From positions 1-64,000 of the forward strand of contig CABJAB010000004.1 in NCBI GenBank assembly GCA_902363445.1: a stretch of 64,000 nucleotides of DNA. The letters run 5' to 3'. The notes beneath the pieces are model-generated. The model had not been told where the DNA came from. It worked only from the letters and a program-made list of their open reading frames with translations, and did not search any database. Each line of letters opens with the position of its first letter. Position 1 is the first letter of the stretch. Of this stretch, positions 44,598 through 53,535 are shown in pieces. This DNA comes from Lachnospiraceae bacterium. Lineage in GTDB: Bacteria > Bacillota > Clostridia > Lachnospirales > Lachnospiraceae. Made by a program: the position numbers and the translations under genes.

Positions 44598-45617
44598 CTA
44601 TTCATTCTCCTCTTTTTTTATAAAACACGCTTTTATTTTCTCATTGATTTTCTGCTCTTTAAACGTCACACACTGGAAGATCGTGTTCTTCACTTCTTTT
44701 GCGCCGGCGTTCCCATGAGTTTTCACTACCAATCCGTTAAGCCCCAGCATCGGCGCTCCGCCGTACTCTGTGGCATCAAAGGTCTTGAGCGTCTCCTTCA
44801 GAGCCGGCTTCACCAAAAGAGCTCCCATTTTAGAACGGAAGGTAGACATCATACCTTTCTTTATTTCTCCGATGAGGGCAGATCCAAGCCCCTCATACAG
44901 CTTAAGGATCACATTACCGGAGAAGCCCTCTGCCACGATCACGTCCGCGCCGCCGTGAGGTATCTCCCTCGCCTCTATGCTTCCTGTGAAATGGATATCG
45001 CCGCATTCCTTGAGAAGCGGAAATGTCTCCTTTACCAAAGCATTTCCTTTTTCTTCCTCCACGCCCACATTGACTATGGCGACCCTCGGTTTTTTAATGC
45101 CTATGACATGCTCCATGTAAATAGAACCCATTTTCGCAAACTGTACCAGGTGGCTGGCACGGGCGTCCACGTTCGCTCCGCTGTCCACCAGAAGGGACAC
45201 GCCCTTTGTCGTGGGAATCAGTGTCGCCAGAGGCGGCCTTTCCACTCCCCGGATCCTGCCTACCACAAGCTGTCCTCCTACTAGAATGGCCCCGGTGCTT
45301 CCGGCGGAAACAAAGGCATCCGCCTCCCCCTTCTTCACCATGGTCTGAGCCACTACGATAGAAGAGTCCTTTTTTCTTCGGATGGCCGTGACAGGCGCTT
45401 CCTCTGTGGTGATCACCTCAGATGCGCTGCGAATCTCAATTCTGTCCTTTGGATAGGTGTGCTTGGAAAGCTCCGCTTTTATCGCTTCTTCTTTTCCCAC
45501 CAGGATGACCTGGATATTTTCTTTCGCATTCACCGCATCCACCGCGCCTTTTACCATCTCACCGGGAGCATTGTCGCCGCCCATGGCATCCAGCGCAATT
45601 CTTACTGTTTCCTGCAT
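44598..45617 (-). CDS. plsX: Phosphate acyltransferase PlsX
   Basis: PlsX converts acyl-ACP to acyl phosphate for phospholipid synthesis. The 339-residue protein has the family start ALDAMGGDNAPGEMVKGAV, STGAILVGG near residue 107 and a VAEGFSGNVILKLYEG segment. GGAGG precedes the ATG. In most relatives plsX follows rpmF directly; here an 853-bp repeat and a terminator separate them and a separate promoter lies at 45734-45762. Confidence 0.95.
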   Translation of the reverse strand: MQETVRIALDAMGGDNAPGEMVKGAVDAVNAKENIQVILVGKEEAIKAELSKHTYPKDRIEIRSASEVITTEEAPVTAIRRKKDSSIVVAQTMVKKGEADAFVSAGSTGAILVGGQLVVGRIRGVERPPLATLIPTTKGVSLLVDSGANVDARASHLVQFAKMGSIYMEHVIGIKKPRVAIVNVGVEEEKGNALVKETFPLLKECGDIHFTGSIEAREIPHGGADVIVAEGFSGNVILKLYEGLGSALIGEIKKGMMSTFRSKMGALLVKPALKETLKTFDATEYGGAPMLGLNGLVVKTHGNAGAKEVKNTIFQCVTFKEQKINEKIKACFIKKEENE

Positions 45618-45733
45618 CTTCTTTCCTCCATATTACGAAGAACCTGATATCTTCCGGTACCTTTCCCTTATGCAGAGAAAAGCGGCCGCAACTTTCAAAA
45701 GTGCCCTGCCATGTCCGAAGGATTCTAAGAAAT

Positions 45734-45762
45734 AATATACACAATATCAATCTATAAATCAA
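45734..45762 (-). promoter_or_regulatory. Promoter of plsX-acpP, adjacent to repeat copy B
   Basis: TTGATT, 17 bp, then TATATT on the minus strand, about 120 bp before plsX and 28 bp from the edge of the repeat. Confidence 0.7.
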
Positions 45763-45789
45763 TGATTTTTCCAATTTTCTATATTTGAG

Positions 45790-46642
45790 TATACCTTGCC
45801 GCACGAAGTGCGCCCGCCCACAGGGCATGAATTAAGGGATGCCCTTGGATATGATACAAAATACTTTTTGGAATCATTCTTAGTAAGCTCCGGCCAAGCC
45901 TCAGTTAGACACCGGCAGAAGTTCCGGACCGTCACGATTTCAGTTCGCTGGCGATGCAGGGGCCGCTTTATCCCCGCTCTAGGAGTACCGCTCACATGTC
46001 GACGGAAAATCTGGATGATTTTTCGTCTCCTGTTCGCTCAGAAACGGAATCGGTATTTCCGTTTCTGCCTCCCTCCGCCTGGGGAACACCGGCCTCTGCC
46101 CTGCGGCGCTCACCTTTAGGCCGGCTCGGAATCTTTCTGCCGGTTTTCTTTCTGCCGCACCGTTAAGGATGGTCGCTATGTCCCTGATTCTAGAAAAAGA
46201 TCGGATATCCACACGGCCCGCGCGCCTTACGGCAGCGGGCCGCGATGGACTGCCCCAATGGCCTTTAAAACGAATGAGAGCTTATTTCGGTGCGAGAGGA
46301 AGAGCAGGAGGAACAATCCGATTCCATCGTAAGGCGAGCGCCGCAAAGGCGTTAGCAGAATCTTCCCGGCCGCAGGGAGGTAAAAACCGAATCTCATGCA
46401 GGTTTTTATTGGAATCTGACATGGAAAAATATCGATTTATCCATGTCAGTTGGAAAGGACCGACTGGAGGCCGCAAAGATCCTGGTTACGGCTGCCAGCG
46501 AGCCGCCTAGATGGAATCGGATTTCCTCCTGCTTTGTAAACCAGATTAAGAAAACTTGTTTGATAAGGTATTCAAAGGTATACCCAAGGGCATCCCTTAA
46601 TTCATGCCCTGTGGGCGGGCGCACTTCGTGCGGCAAGGTATA
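45790..46642. repeat. Structured noncoding repeat, copy B (complete, with terminal inverted repeats)
   Basis: This 853-bp element is bounded by 59-bp perfect inverted repeats (45790-45848 and 46584-46642), with TATACCTTGCCGCACGAAG at each end, after which they diverge. The ends contain small hairpins (CGCAC/GTGCG and GGGCAT/ATGCCC). The interior is about 85-90% identical to the block at 14554-15345 and shares the same stems, at 46039-46067 (11 bp), 46214-46242 (8 bp), 46382-46407 and 46416-46449 (10 bp). Short frames on both strands are not conserved in length between copies, and no transposase is present. It resembles a MITE-like or RNA-carrying mobile element, and sits between rpmF and plsX. 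Confidence 0.88.
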
Positions 46643-46645
46643 ATG

Positions 46646-46678
46646 AAAAAGACGGGCTTCCTTTCAGGAAAGCCCGTC
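46646..46678 (-). terminator. rpmF terminator at the edge of the repeat
   Basis: GACGGGCTT and AAGCCCGTC form the outer stem, extended by CCT/AGG with a 3-nt loop, followed on the minus strand by TTTTT. The T-run ends 3 bp from the repeat edge. Confidence 0.9.
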
Positions 46679-46691
46679 TCAAGCAGATCCA

Positions 46692-46871
46692 TCAATCTAC
46701 GTTGATGATTTCTTTCTTATTATAGCAGCCGCAAGCCTTGCAAACTCTGTGAGGCATCGTCAAAGCACCGCATTTGCTGCACTTCACTAAATTCACTGCG
46801 CTCATCTTCCAGTTTGCCCTGTGGCTGTCTCTTCTCGCCTTTGAATGCTTATTCTTGGGACAGATAGACAT
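46692..46871 (-). CDS. rpmF: 50S ribosomal protein L32
   Basis: L32 is a small large-subunit ribosomal protein. With the ATG at 46871 (AAGGAGG 9 bases upstream) it has 59 residues; a GTG two codons earlier is too close to the binding site. It has a basic N-terminal half and a zinc ribbon with two CXXC pairs (CSKC and CKAC). It follows yceD and is ended by the terminator at 46646-46678. The usual next gene, plsX, is displaced by the repeat. Confidence 0.95.
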   Translation of the reverse strand: MSICPKNKHSKARRDSHRANWKMSAVNLVKCSKCGALTMPHRVCKACGCYNKKEIINVD

Positions 46872-46911
46872 GGTCACACACCTCCTTAACCGATAAATTT
46901 CATTTCATGCA

Positions 46912-47433
46912 TTACTGATTCGCGTCTCTGAAAATATCACGGATAACCGCCATCCTGGGGTCCTGTTCCGTGACCTCGCAGCCGCAAACCCCATGATTGA
47001 GATTTGCACCACATCTATTACAGATTCCTTTGCAGTCTTCCCTGCACAGAACTTTCATAGGCATATGCACGAACAGCTCATCGCGTACCAACGCATCCAC
47101 ATCCAGGGTATATCCTTCGATATACGGTTGCTCCTCCGGCTCCTCTGATTCCTCTTTTCCCTCACGAAAATCGGCCAAACGGCTGATCGGGAAAGAAAAA
47201 GGAACGGTCACAGCTTCCAGACAACGGTCACAAGGCATCACGAGAGCAAACGACACGTCTGCCTCAATGAGCAGCTTTTTATCTCCGGTATTGGTCACCC
47301 GCAGATTCACAGGCTTCTTATCTATAACCGGATAATCGGCTACCCCGTTCTCAAACACGTCAAATTCCAACTCTGCCGTGTAATCTTTTGTCTCCTGTTC
47401 ATGGGTCAGGGAGTCTGATAAATGAATGTGCAT
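46912..47433 (-). CDS. yceD: DUF177 (YceD) protein
   Basis: YceD-type proteins are encoded with L32 in many bacteria and are linked to 23S rRNA accumulation. The 173-residue sequence has a conserved CDRCLEAV near residue 73 and a Cys-rich C-terminal stretch, CREDCKGICNRCGANLNHGVCGCE. The start has AGGAGA upstream. It has its own consensus promoter. Confidence 0.9.
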   Translation of the reverse strand: MHIHLSDSLTHEQETKDYTAELEFDVFENGVADYPVIDKKPVNLRVTNTGDKKLLIEADVSFALVMPCDRCLEAVTVPFSFPISRLADFREGKEESEEPEEQPYIEGYTLDVDALVRDELFVHMPMKVLCREDCKGICNRCGANLNHGVCGCEVTEQDPRMAVIRDIFRDANQ

Positions 47434-47460
47434 AGTATTCTCCTAATACACACCTGTACT

Positions 47461-47489
47461 ATTATACATAGGTGCATTCAATTTGTCAA
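47461..47489 (-). promoter_or_regulatory. Perfect consensus promoter for yceD-rpmF with palindromic flanks
   Basis: TTGACA, 17 bp and TATAAT, all matching consensus, read on the minus strand. A 5-bp inverted repeat CACCT/AGGTG (47451-47455 and 47470-47474) surrounds the -10, which could be an operator, though this is not proven. Confidence 0.9.
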
Positions 47490-47527
47490 CAATTATCGCG
47501 CAGATTGCCGACGATCAAAGGTTCTTT

Positions 47528-48523
47528 TTACTGGGCCTGAGCCTGTACTGCGGTAATGGCGACCACGCCCACAATATCAGAAGCGCTGCAGCCTCTGGAA
47601 AGATCGTTTACCGGAGCCGCAATGCCCTGGGTCATGGGACCGTAAGCTTCTGCTTTTCCGAGTCTCTGTACCAGCTTATAGCCGATGTTTCCCGCATCCA
47701 GGTCAGGGAAGATCAGTACGTTGGCCTGTCCCGCCACTTCACTGCCGGGAGCCTTGGAAGCGCCTACGCTGGGAACGATCGCCGCGTCCAACTGCATCTC
47801 GCCGTCCAGCTTGAGATCCGGATAGGTTTCCTTCGCGATCTTTGTAGCCTCTACTACCTTATCCACATCCGCATGCTTTGCACTGCCCATGGTAGAATGG
47901 GAAAGCATCGCGACCTTCGGCTCTTTGCCCACCAGAAGACGGAAGGACTCTGCCGAAGAGCCTGCGATGGCGGCCAGTTCCTCCGGATTCGGATTCTGGT
48001 TCAGGCCGCAGTCAGAAAATACAAACGTCCCTTCCTCGCCGAACTCACAGTCCGGGACTACCATCAGGAAAAACGCGGATACCAGCTTTGTACCGGGCTT
48101 AGTCTTTACGATCTGCAGACAGGGACGAAGGGTGTTTGCCGTGGAATGGCATGCGCCGGATACCATACCGTCTGCATGTCCGGATTTGATCATCAGGCAT
48201 CCGTAGTAAGCATAATCATTGAAAATAGTCTCCTTTGCCTTCTCCGGAGTCATGCCTTTTGCTTTCCGGAGTTCGACAAACAGGTCAATGTACTCCTGAG
48301 TCTTCTCGTATGTATGAGGATCGATGATGGTCGCTTTTGAAATATCCAGTCCTTTGCTGTTTTCCGCTATCTCCTCGGGAGTCCCGATGATAATGAGGTC
48401 CGCAAAATCCTCCTCCAGAATCTGAGCTGCCGCCTCAAAGGTTCTTCTGTCCATGGATTCGGGCAGAATGATCGTCTTTTTGTTGCTCTTTGCTTTCGCT
48501 TTAACCGTGTCAATAAACGCCAT
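47528..48523 (-). CDS. pta: Phosphate acetyltransferase
   Basis: Pta converts acetyl-CoA and phosphate to acetyl phosphate, the step that links the Wood-Ljungdahl pathway to acetate and ATP. The 331-residue length and motifs fit: ILPESMDRRTFEAA near residue 18, the CGLNQNPNPEELA and AMLSHSTMGSAKHAD regions, and the late VLIFPDLDAGNIGYKLVQRL. The acetate kinase gene ackA, often between pta and yceD in relatives, is not present here. The promoter at 48572-48600 drives it alone. Confidence 0.95.
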   Translation of the reverse strand: MAFIDTVKAKAKSNKKTIILPESMDRRTFEAAAQILEEDFADLIIIGTPEEIAENSKGLDISKATIIDPHTYEKTQEYIDLFVELRKAKGMTPEKAKETIFNDYAYYGCLMIKSGHADGMVSGACHSTANTLRPCLQIVKTKPGTKLVSAFFLMVVPDCEFGEEGTFVFSDCGLNQNPNPEELAAIAGSSAESFRLLVGKEPKVAMLSHSTMGSAKHADVDKVVEATKIAKETYPDLKLDGEMQLDAAIVPSVGASKAPGSEVAGQANVLIFPDLDAGNIGYKLVQRLGKAEAYGPMTQGIAAPVNDLSRGCSASDIVGVVAITAVQAQAQ

Positions 48524-48571
48524 GATGATAAGGCTCCTTTCGTGGTTCGTTAAATTCTAATCTAATATCAT

Positions 48572-48600
48572 ATTATAACGCATCTGGATTCACTTCACAA
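48572..48600 (-). promoter_or_regulatory. Promoter of pta
   Basis: TTGTGA, 17 bp, then perfect TATAAT on the minus strand, about 50 bp before the pta start. Confidence 0.7.
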
Positions 48601-48665
48601 GGGAATTTCTGTACTTTATTTCACACATTCCTCTCTTTATCCTTACATTTACAGACAATTGTATC

Positions 48666-48694
48666 TTGTCTTTTTCCCCCTTCTGTTTTAAAAT
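48666..48694 (+). promoter_or_regulatory. Promoter of tmcAL
   Basis: TTGTCT, 17 bp, then TAAAAT on the plus strand, about 34 bp before the start. Confidence 0.6.
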
Positions 48695-48727
48695 AAAATT
48701 AAATACAGAAGAAAGGAGCGTGGGCTT

Positions 48728-50026
48728 ATGAGGGTTGTCGGTCTGATCACAGAATACAATCCGTTCCACAACGGACACAGCTATCATATCCAGCAGGCAA
48801 AAAAGGTGACCGGCTCCGATTACTGCGTTGCAGTTATGAGTGGAAATTATGTTCAGCGCGGTGAACCAGCCTGTATGGACAAGTATTTAAGGACTCATAT
48901 CGCACTGCGGTCCGGAGCAGATCTGGTCCTTGAACTGCCAGTGCCTTTCGCCATAGGAAGCGCCGAATATTTTGCCGCCGGCGCAGTCTCCATCCTGGAT
49001 AAGCTGGGAATTGTCGACTCGCTCTGTTTTGGAAGCGAAAGCGGCGATCTGGCCCTGCTCTCTTCCGTCGCGTCCATCCTGTCCGATGAACCGAAGGAAT
49101 TTTCCCGGCTCATCAAAGATCTGCTGAAAAAAGGGCTGAGCTATCCGGCCGCCAGAAATCAGGCGCTTCTCTCTTATCTTTCTTTGAGCGCGCTGCCGGC
49201 CGGTCCTGAGAATCATCTTACGGATCAGGTAAACGCACTTCTTTCCACGCCCAACAACATTCTGGGCATTGAATACTTAAAAGCTCTGTACAGAAGGCAT
49301 TCTTCCATTAAGCCCGCCACTATCCTGCGGACTTCGGATTATCTTTCTAAAGCTCTTTCTGCTCCGTTTTGTTCTTCTTCTGCTATCCGTCATGTCTTTC
49401 ATTCAAGAATCACCGGTCTGGCTTCCGGCCCTATGCCTCAAACCATGAAAACAGTCCGTTCTTATGTGCCGGAAGAAGCATATTCCCTGATTGCAGAAAA
49501 CTTTAACAAGCGTCTGCCAATCTTTGTGGATGATTTTTCTTCCGTTCTCTTATATAAGCTTCTTTCCGCACGGAACGCGGATTTAACAGACTATTCCGAC
49601 CTTTCCCCTGAGCTGGAAAATAGGATCAAGAACTGTCTGACCGATGTTTCTACATTCTCGGATTTTATTGATTCGGTGAAATGCAAACAATACACCAGGA
49701 CGAGAATCAGCCGTGCTTTGCTTCATATCCTTCTGGATATCCGGGTGGAGGATATCGCCCGGTATAAAAGCAACGACTTTGTTCCCTATGCCAGAGTCCT
49801 CGGCTTCAAAAAGTCCTCCGGCCCTTTGCTAAAGAGCATAAAGAAGAACAGCTCTATCCCGCTCCTCACCAAAATGGCTGACGCGGAAAACCGGCTGGCG
49901 CCCATGGGCTTCGATATGCTGAACCAGGAAGTTTTCGCCTCCAATCTGTATCAATCCGTAGTATATCACAAATTCGGCTACCGGACGAAAAACGAGTATA
50001 CTCAGGGTGTGATCATTGAACCGTAA
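48728..50026 (+). CDS. tmcAL: tRNA(Met) cytidine acetate ligase (YlbM)
   Basis: TmcAL acetylates the wobble cytidine of elongator tRNA-Met using acetate and ATP. The 432-residue protein has the nucleotidyltransferase signature TEYNPFHNGHSYH at residues 8-20, MSGNYVQRGEPAC near 38, and SEYFAAGA-like SAEYFAAGAV near 78. AAGGAG lies before the ATG. It is divergent from pta, the ylbM-pta arrangement common in Firmicutes. Its use of acetate as substrate suits an acetate producer. Confidence 0.92.
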   Translation: MRVVGLITEYNPFHNGHSYHIQQAKKVTGSDYCVAVMSGNYVQRGEPACMDKYLRTHIALRSGADLVLELPVPFAIGSAEYFAAGAVSILDKLGIVDSLCFGSESGDLALLSSVASILSDEPKEFSRLIKDLLKKGLSYPAARNQALLSYLSLSALPAGPENHLTDQVNALLSTPNNILGIEYLKALYRRHSSIKPATILRTSDYLSKALSAPFCSSSAIRHVFHSRITGLASGPMPQTMKTVRSYVPEEAYSLIAENFNKRLPIFVDDFSSVLLYKLLSARNADLTDYSDLSPELENRIKNCLTDVSTFSDFIDSVKCKQYTRTRISRALLHILLDIRVEDIARYKSNDFVPYARVLGFKKSSGPLLKSIKKNSSIPLLTKMADAENRLAPMGFDMLNQEVFASNLYQSVVYHKFGYRTKNEYTQGVIIEP

Positions 50027-50074
50027 TCACAGCATGGTCTTTTGTTCCATGGAACATCTTTTCTCAATATATTT

Positions 50075-50115
50075 AAAAAACGCATTTCCCGGCTCTGTCC
50101 AGGAGATGCGTTTTT
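50075..50115. terminator. Bidirectional terminator between tmcAL and the SDR gene
   Basis: AAAAACGCAT and ATGCGTTTTT form a 10-bp stem around an inner TCC/GGA pair. A second perfect palindrome, ATGAAAACG/CGTTTTCAT with a 3-nt loop, follows at 50120-50140 and overlaps the SDR stop codon. Confidence 0.85.
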
Positions 50116-50136
50116 CTTTATGAAAACGATACGTTT

Positions 50137-50928
50137 TCATCCCTCCCAGGGTTTTTCCCACGGAAGCTCCGTATCCTCTACACTGTTTTTCCCGCCGTCC
50201 ACATTCACCACAGTGCCGGTCATATAGCCAAAGCGGCTGCTCGCCATACAGACTATCACATCACCGATCTCCTCCGGCCGGCCGGCCCGGTGAAGAGGTA
50301 TCATGGACATTGTATAGTCTCTCTGCTCATAGATCGCTTTTGCGGAAAGCACTGTATCAATAACTCCCGGTGATACCGCGTTGACGCGGATTCCATAGGG
50401 CGCCAGCTCCGACGCCGCGCCAACCGTCAGCATATTGACCCCCGCTTTCGCGGCCCCATAGGTCACCCGGTAATCCACCGGTATTCTGGAGGAGAGAGAA
50501 GACAGATTGATGATCACTCCGCTCTTTTGCGGCATCATATGCTTTGCCGCCGTCTGAATGCCCAGAAAAGCGCTGGTCAAATTCAAATCCATGATATAGC
50601 GGAAGGTCTCCTCCGGCAGTGAATGGAGGGGGCCGTGTTTATTTCCTCCTGCACAGTTCACCCAGATATCGATTCCTCCAAACCGCTTTACAACATCATC
50701 CGCAAACGCCTGTACCTGGGAAAGCTCTGTCACGTCCACCTGTTCCGCCAGGATATCTTCGTATCCGGAGTCTTTCGCCTGCTGTTCAAACGCCTCAACT
50801 TTCGATGATGAATGACTGCAGACAGCAACCTTGCAGCCCTCCTCCGCAAATCGCAGCGCAGCGGCGGCGCCGATTCCGGTCGTTCCTCCGCAGATGACCG
50901 CCACTTGTCCCTTTAAGCCCAAATCCAT
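50137..50928 (-). CDS. Short-chain dehydrogenase/reductase
   Basis: This 263-residue SDR has the cofactor motif GGTTGIG at residues 13-19, NCAGG near 91 and the active site YGAAK with an upstream NLSSLSS serine region. The frame starts at the ATG at 50928 with GGGAGG upstream; the longer frame from 51012 lies in the preceding gene. Its closest groups are glucose or gluconate dehydrogenase-like SDRs, but the substrate is not known. It ends the minus-strand run from polA. Confidence 0.85.
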   Translation of the reverse strand: MDLGLKGQVAVICGGTTGIGAAAALRFAEEGCKVAVCSHSSSKVEAFEQQAKDSGYEDILAEQVDVTELSQVQAFADDVVKRFGGIDIWVNCAGGNKHGPLHSLPEETFRYIMDLNLTSAFLGIQTAAKHMMPQKSGVIINLSSLSSRIPVDYRVTYGAAKAGVNMLTVGAASELAPYGIRVNAVSPGVIDTVLSAKAIYEQRDYTMSMIPLHRAGRPEEIGDVIVCMASSRFGYMTGTVVNVDGGKNSVEDTELPWEKPWEG

Positions 50929-50959
50929 GATGTTCCTCCCGTCTTTTATCCGTCTGTGA

Positions 50960-52324
50960 TCAGTTTTTAAAGCTGTGAATGGGAGCAGGGATCCTGCCTC
51001 CCCTGTTGACAAATTTTGTACAGGAATAAGGGTTCACCGGCATCACCGGCGCGTATCCCAAAAGCCCTCCAAATTCAACCGTGTCGCCGGCCTTTTTCCC
51101 AATGGCGGGAATCAGACGGACCGCCGTGGTCTTCTGGTTTATCATTCCAATGGCGGCTTCGTCAGCAATGATACCGGACAGGGTATCCGGAGTGGTGTCT
51201 CCCGGAATCGCTATCATGTCCAGCCCGACAGAGCATACGCATGTCATAGCCTCCAGCTTTTCGATGCTCAAGGCTCCTCTGTTCACAGCGTCGATCATTC
51301 CCTGATCCTCGCTCACGGGAATAAATGCGCCGCTCAGGCCTCCCACATAAGAGGACGCCATCACGCCTCCCTTTTTCACCTGATCATTCAGAAGGGCAAG
51401 AGCGGCTGTCGTCCCCGGAGCTCCTACACTTTCCAGGCCGATCTCTTCCAGGATCTCAGCGACACTGTCTCCCACAGCCGGCGTCGGCGCCAGCGACAAA
51501 TCCACGATTCCAAAAGGCACCCCCAGCTTCTGGGAAGCTTCCTGTGCCACCAGCTGACCCACCCGCGTCACCTTGAAGGCTGTTTTTTTAATGGTCTCGC
51601 AAAGCACCTCAAAATTCTGTCCGCGCACTTCTTCCAGGGCAGTCTTCACCACTCCCGGCCCGCTGACTCCGACATTGATGATGGCATCGGCCTCCGTCAC
51701 GCCGTGAAAGGCTCCGGCCATGAACGGATTGTCATCGGGAGCATTGCAGAACACTACCAGCTTCGCGCATCCCAGGGAATCCCGCTCCCTGGTGGCAAGC
51801 GCCGTTTCCCTGATCACCTCTCCCATCAGCTTTACCGCGTCCATATTGATGCCGGTCTTGGTAGATCCCACATTCACGGAGCTGCAGACTCTGTCCGTAC
51901 AGGCGAGGGCCTGAGGGATTGAGCGGATCAGGAGCTCTTCGGCCTGAGTCATCCCTTTGCTGACCAGAGCAGAATATCCTCCTATAAAATTCACTTTTAC
52001 TTCCTTTGCCGCCCGGTCAAGGGTCTTCGCCAGTGTCACGAAATCTTCCGCTGTTTTGCAGGCCGCGCTTCCCACCAGCGCAATGGGGGTAACGGAAATT
52101 CTCTTATTTACGATCGGGATACCGTATTTCACTTCAATTTCATGCCCTACTTCAACCAGGTCTTTCGCATAAGAAGTGATCTTTTTATAAACCTTTTCGT
52201 TTACCTTATCCAGCTGAGAATCGATACAGTCCAATAAACTGATACCCATGGTGATCGTCCGGACATCCAGCTTCTCCTGCTCGATCATTTTATTCGTCTC
52301 ATCTACTTCAAATCTGTTTATCAT
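50960..52324 (-). CDS. DUF711 / UPF0210 family protein
   Basis: This 454-residue protein belongs to the UPF0210 (DUF711, PFL-like) family, with features [10 protein letters not shown] near residue 24, [12 protein letters not shown] near 115 and [30 protein letters not shown] near 395. It is next to a gene for a small ACT-domain protein, the usual neighbour. The function is unknown; regulation of one-carbon or amino acid metabolism has been suggested only from fold and context. Confidence 0.9.
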   Translation of the reverse strand: MINRFEVDETNKMIEQEKLDVRTITMGISLLDCIDSQLDKVNEKVYKKITSYAKDLVEVGHEIEVKYGIPIVNKRISVTPIALVGSAACKTAEDFVTLAKTLDRAAKEVKVNFIGGYSALVSKGMTQAEELLIRSIPQALACTDRVCSSVNVGSTKTGINMDAVKLMGEVIRETALATRERDSLGCAKLVVFCNAPDDNPFMAGAFHGVTEADAIINVGVSGPGVVKTALEEVRGQNFEVLCETIKKTAFKVTRVGQLVAQEASQKLGVPFGIVDLSLAPTPAVGDSVAEILEEIGLESVGAPGTTAALALLNDQVKKGGVMASSYVGGLSGAFIPVSEDQGMIDAVNRGALSIEKLEAMTCVCSVGLDMIAIPGDTTPDTLSGIIADEAAIGMINQKTTAVRLIPAIGKKAGDTVEFGGLLGYAPVMPVNPYSCTKFVNRGGRIPAPIHSFKN

Positions 52325-52335
52325 GACCGTCCCTC

Positions 52336-52608
52336 TTAAATTCTGTGCATTTTGTTGAAGATATCCTCGTGCTGGCAGCGGATTTTCACGCCGATCTCTT
52401 CTCCGATCTGGTCCAGCTCCTCGACCACATCGCCAAAGGGCTTGGTGGACTGGCTGGCGTCCACGATCATCATCATGTTGAAATATCCCTGCAAGATGGT
52501 CTGGGAAATATCCTCAATGTTGATGCGGTTATTGGCCAGGTATGTACATACCTTCGCAATGATGCCTACCGTATCTTTTCCTACGACTGTGATAATAGTT
52601 TTTTTCAT
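52336..52608 (-). CDS. UPF0237 ACT domain protein
   Basis: A 90-residue ACT domain protein begins [23 protein letters not shown], typical of UPF0237. I chose the ATG at 52608, with AGGAG 7 bases upstream; the longer frame from 52662 adds an unconserved head. ACT domains bind amino acids or other small ligands. It is encoded 11 bp before the DUF711 gene and presumably regulates or assists it. Confidence 0.92.
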   Translation of the reverse strand: MKKTIITVVGKDTVGIIAKVCTYLANNRINIEDISQTILQGYFNMMMIVDASQSTKPFGDVVEELDQIGEEIGVKIRCQHEDIFNKMHRI

Positions 52609-52668
52609 CTTCATTCTCCTCGTCCTATATGTGAAATAGCCTGCGGTTTTAAACCAGATCATAGACCG

Positions 52669-53469
52669 TCAAAGATACACGATCTCCGACATCCTGCTCC
52701 TGTCCGCAACTGCAATATCAAAATCAGTGCCCCGGTAAGCGTTCTCCCCCATGGTCACTTCCAGACGGACCGTCTCATAGGCCAGATCCGCATAATTATT
52801 CTCTTTAGAAAGATGTCCCAGCAGCGCCTTCTTAAACTTATCGTGGAGGACCTCACCCAGCAGCCGCCCTGCCGAATCGTTGGAAAGATGCCCTCTGTTC
52901 CCCATGATCCGCTTTTTCAGATAATAAGGATACGGTCCCGCTTCCAGCATATGTACGTCATGGTTCGCTTCCAGAAGAACGGCGTCCAAGCCCTGCAGAT
53001 GATTGATGGTATATTGACTGTAGTTGCCGAGGTCTGTCACCACAGCGGCTGAGCTTCCGCCGGAACCCACTCGGAACGCACAAGGATTCGCTGCGTCATG
53101 GTCAATAGAAAACGGCGATATCCTCATATCTCCTATGGAAAAATCCACATCCGGGAAAATCTCTCTGTGAAGTCCCTCCGGCAGCTCTCCCACTGTCTTT
53201 GCCGACTGTATGCCTTCATAGGTTTCCCGGGTAGTATATATGGGCACCTCATTTTTTCTGGAAAAGACTCCCAGTCCCCCGATATGGTCAGAGTGCTCAT
53301 GGGTGATCAGGATACCGGAAAGCTCTGAGCCTTTGAGCCCCAGCTCACACAGCCCGCATTCAATCCGTTTGGCGGATATCCCTGCATCGATCAGGAGATG
53401 GGTGTGCTCCGTACCCACATAGATACAGTTTCCACTGCTGCCGCTGGCTATACTGACGAGGCGCATCAT
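52669..53469 (-). CDS. walJ: Metallo-beta-lactamase fold hydrolase (WalJ/YycJ type)
   Basis: WalJ is a metal-dependent nuclease-like hydrolase linked to DNA and cell wall maintenance. The 266-residue protein has the start RLVSIASGSSGNCIYVG and the metal motif THEHSDHIGGL near residue 56, then FSIDHDAANPC and a downstream ANHDVHML. Family and length fit. It follows coaE and precedes the ACT gene in a minus-strand run; it is not next to walRK as in Bacillus. Confidence 0.9.
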   Translation of the reverse strand: MMRLVSIASGSSGNCIYVGTEHTHLLIDAGISAKRIECGLCELGLKGSELSGILITHEHSDHIGGLGVFSRKNEVPIYTTRETYEGIQSAKTVGELPEGLHREIFPDVDFSIGDMRISPFSIDHDAANPCAFRVGSGGSSAAVVTDLGNYSQYTINHLQGLDAVLLEANHDVHMLEAGPYPYYLKKRIMGNRGHLSNDSAGRLLGEVLHDKFKKALLGHLSKENNYADLAYETVRLEVTMGENAYRGTDFDIAVADRSRMSEIVYL

Positions 53470-53535
53470 GTCATATTCCTCACTTTATCTCTACATTATT
53501 GTTTATTTTGTCTACAGACACCATGTGTTATTTTA

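Noticed and set aside
45759..46212. Short frames inside the repeat, also seen at 14507-14975
   Set aside because: The matching frames in the two copies have different lengths and frame breaks. The similarity is explained by the shared DNA repeat with conserved hairpins rather than by protein coding.
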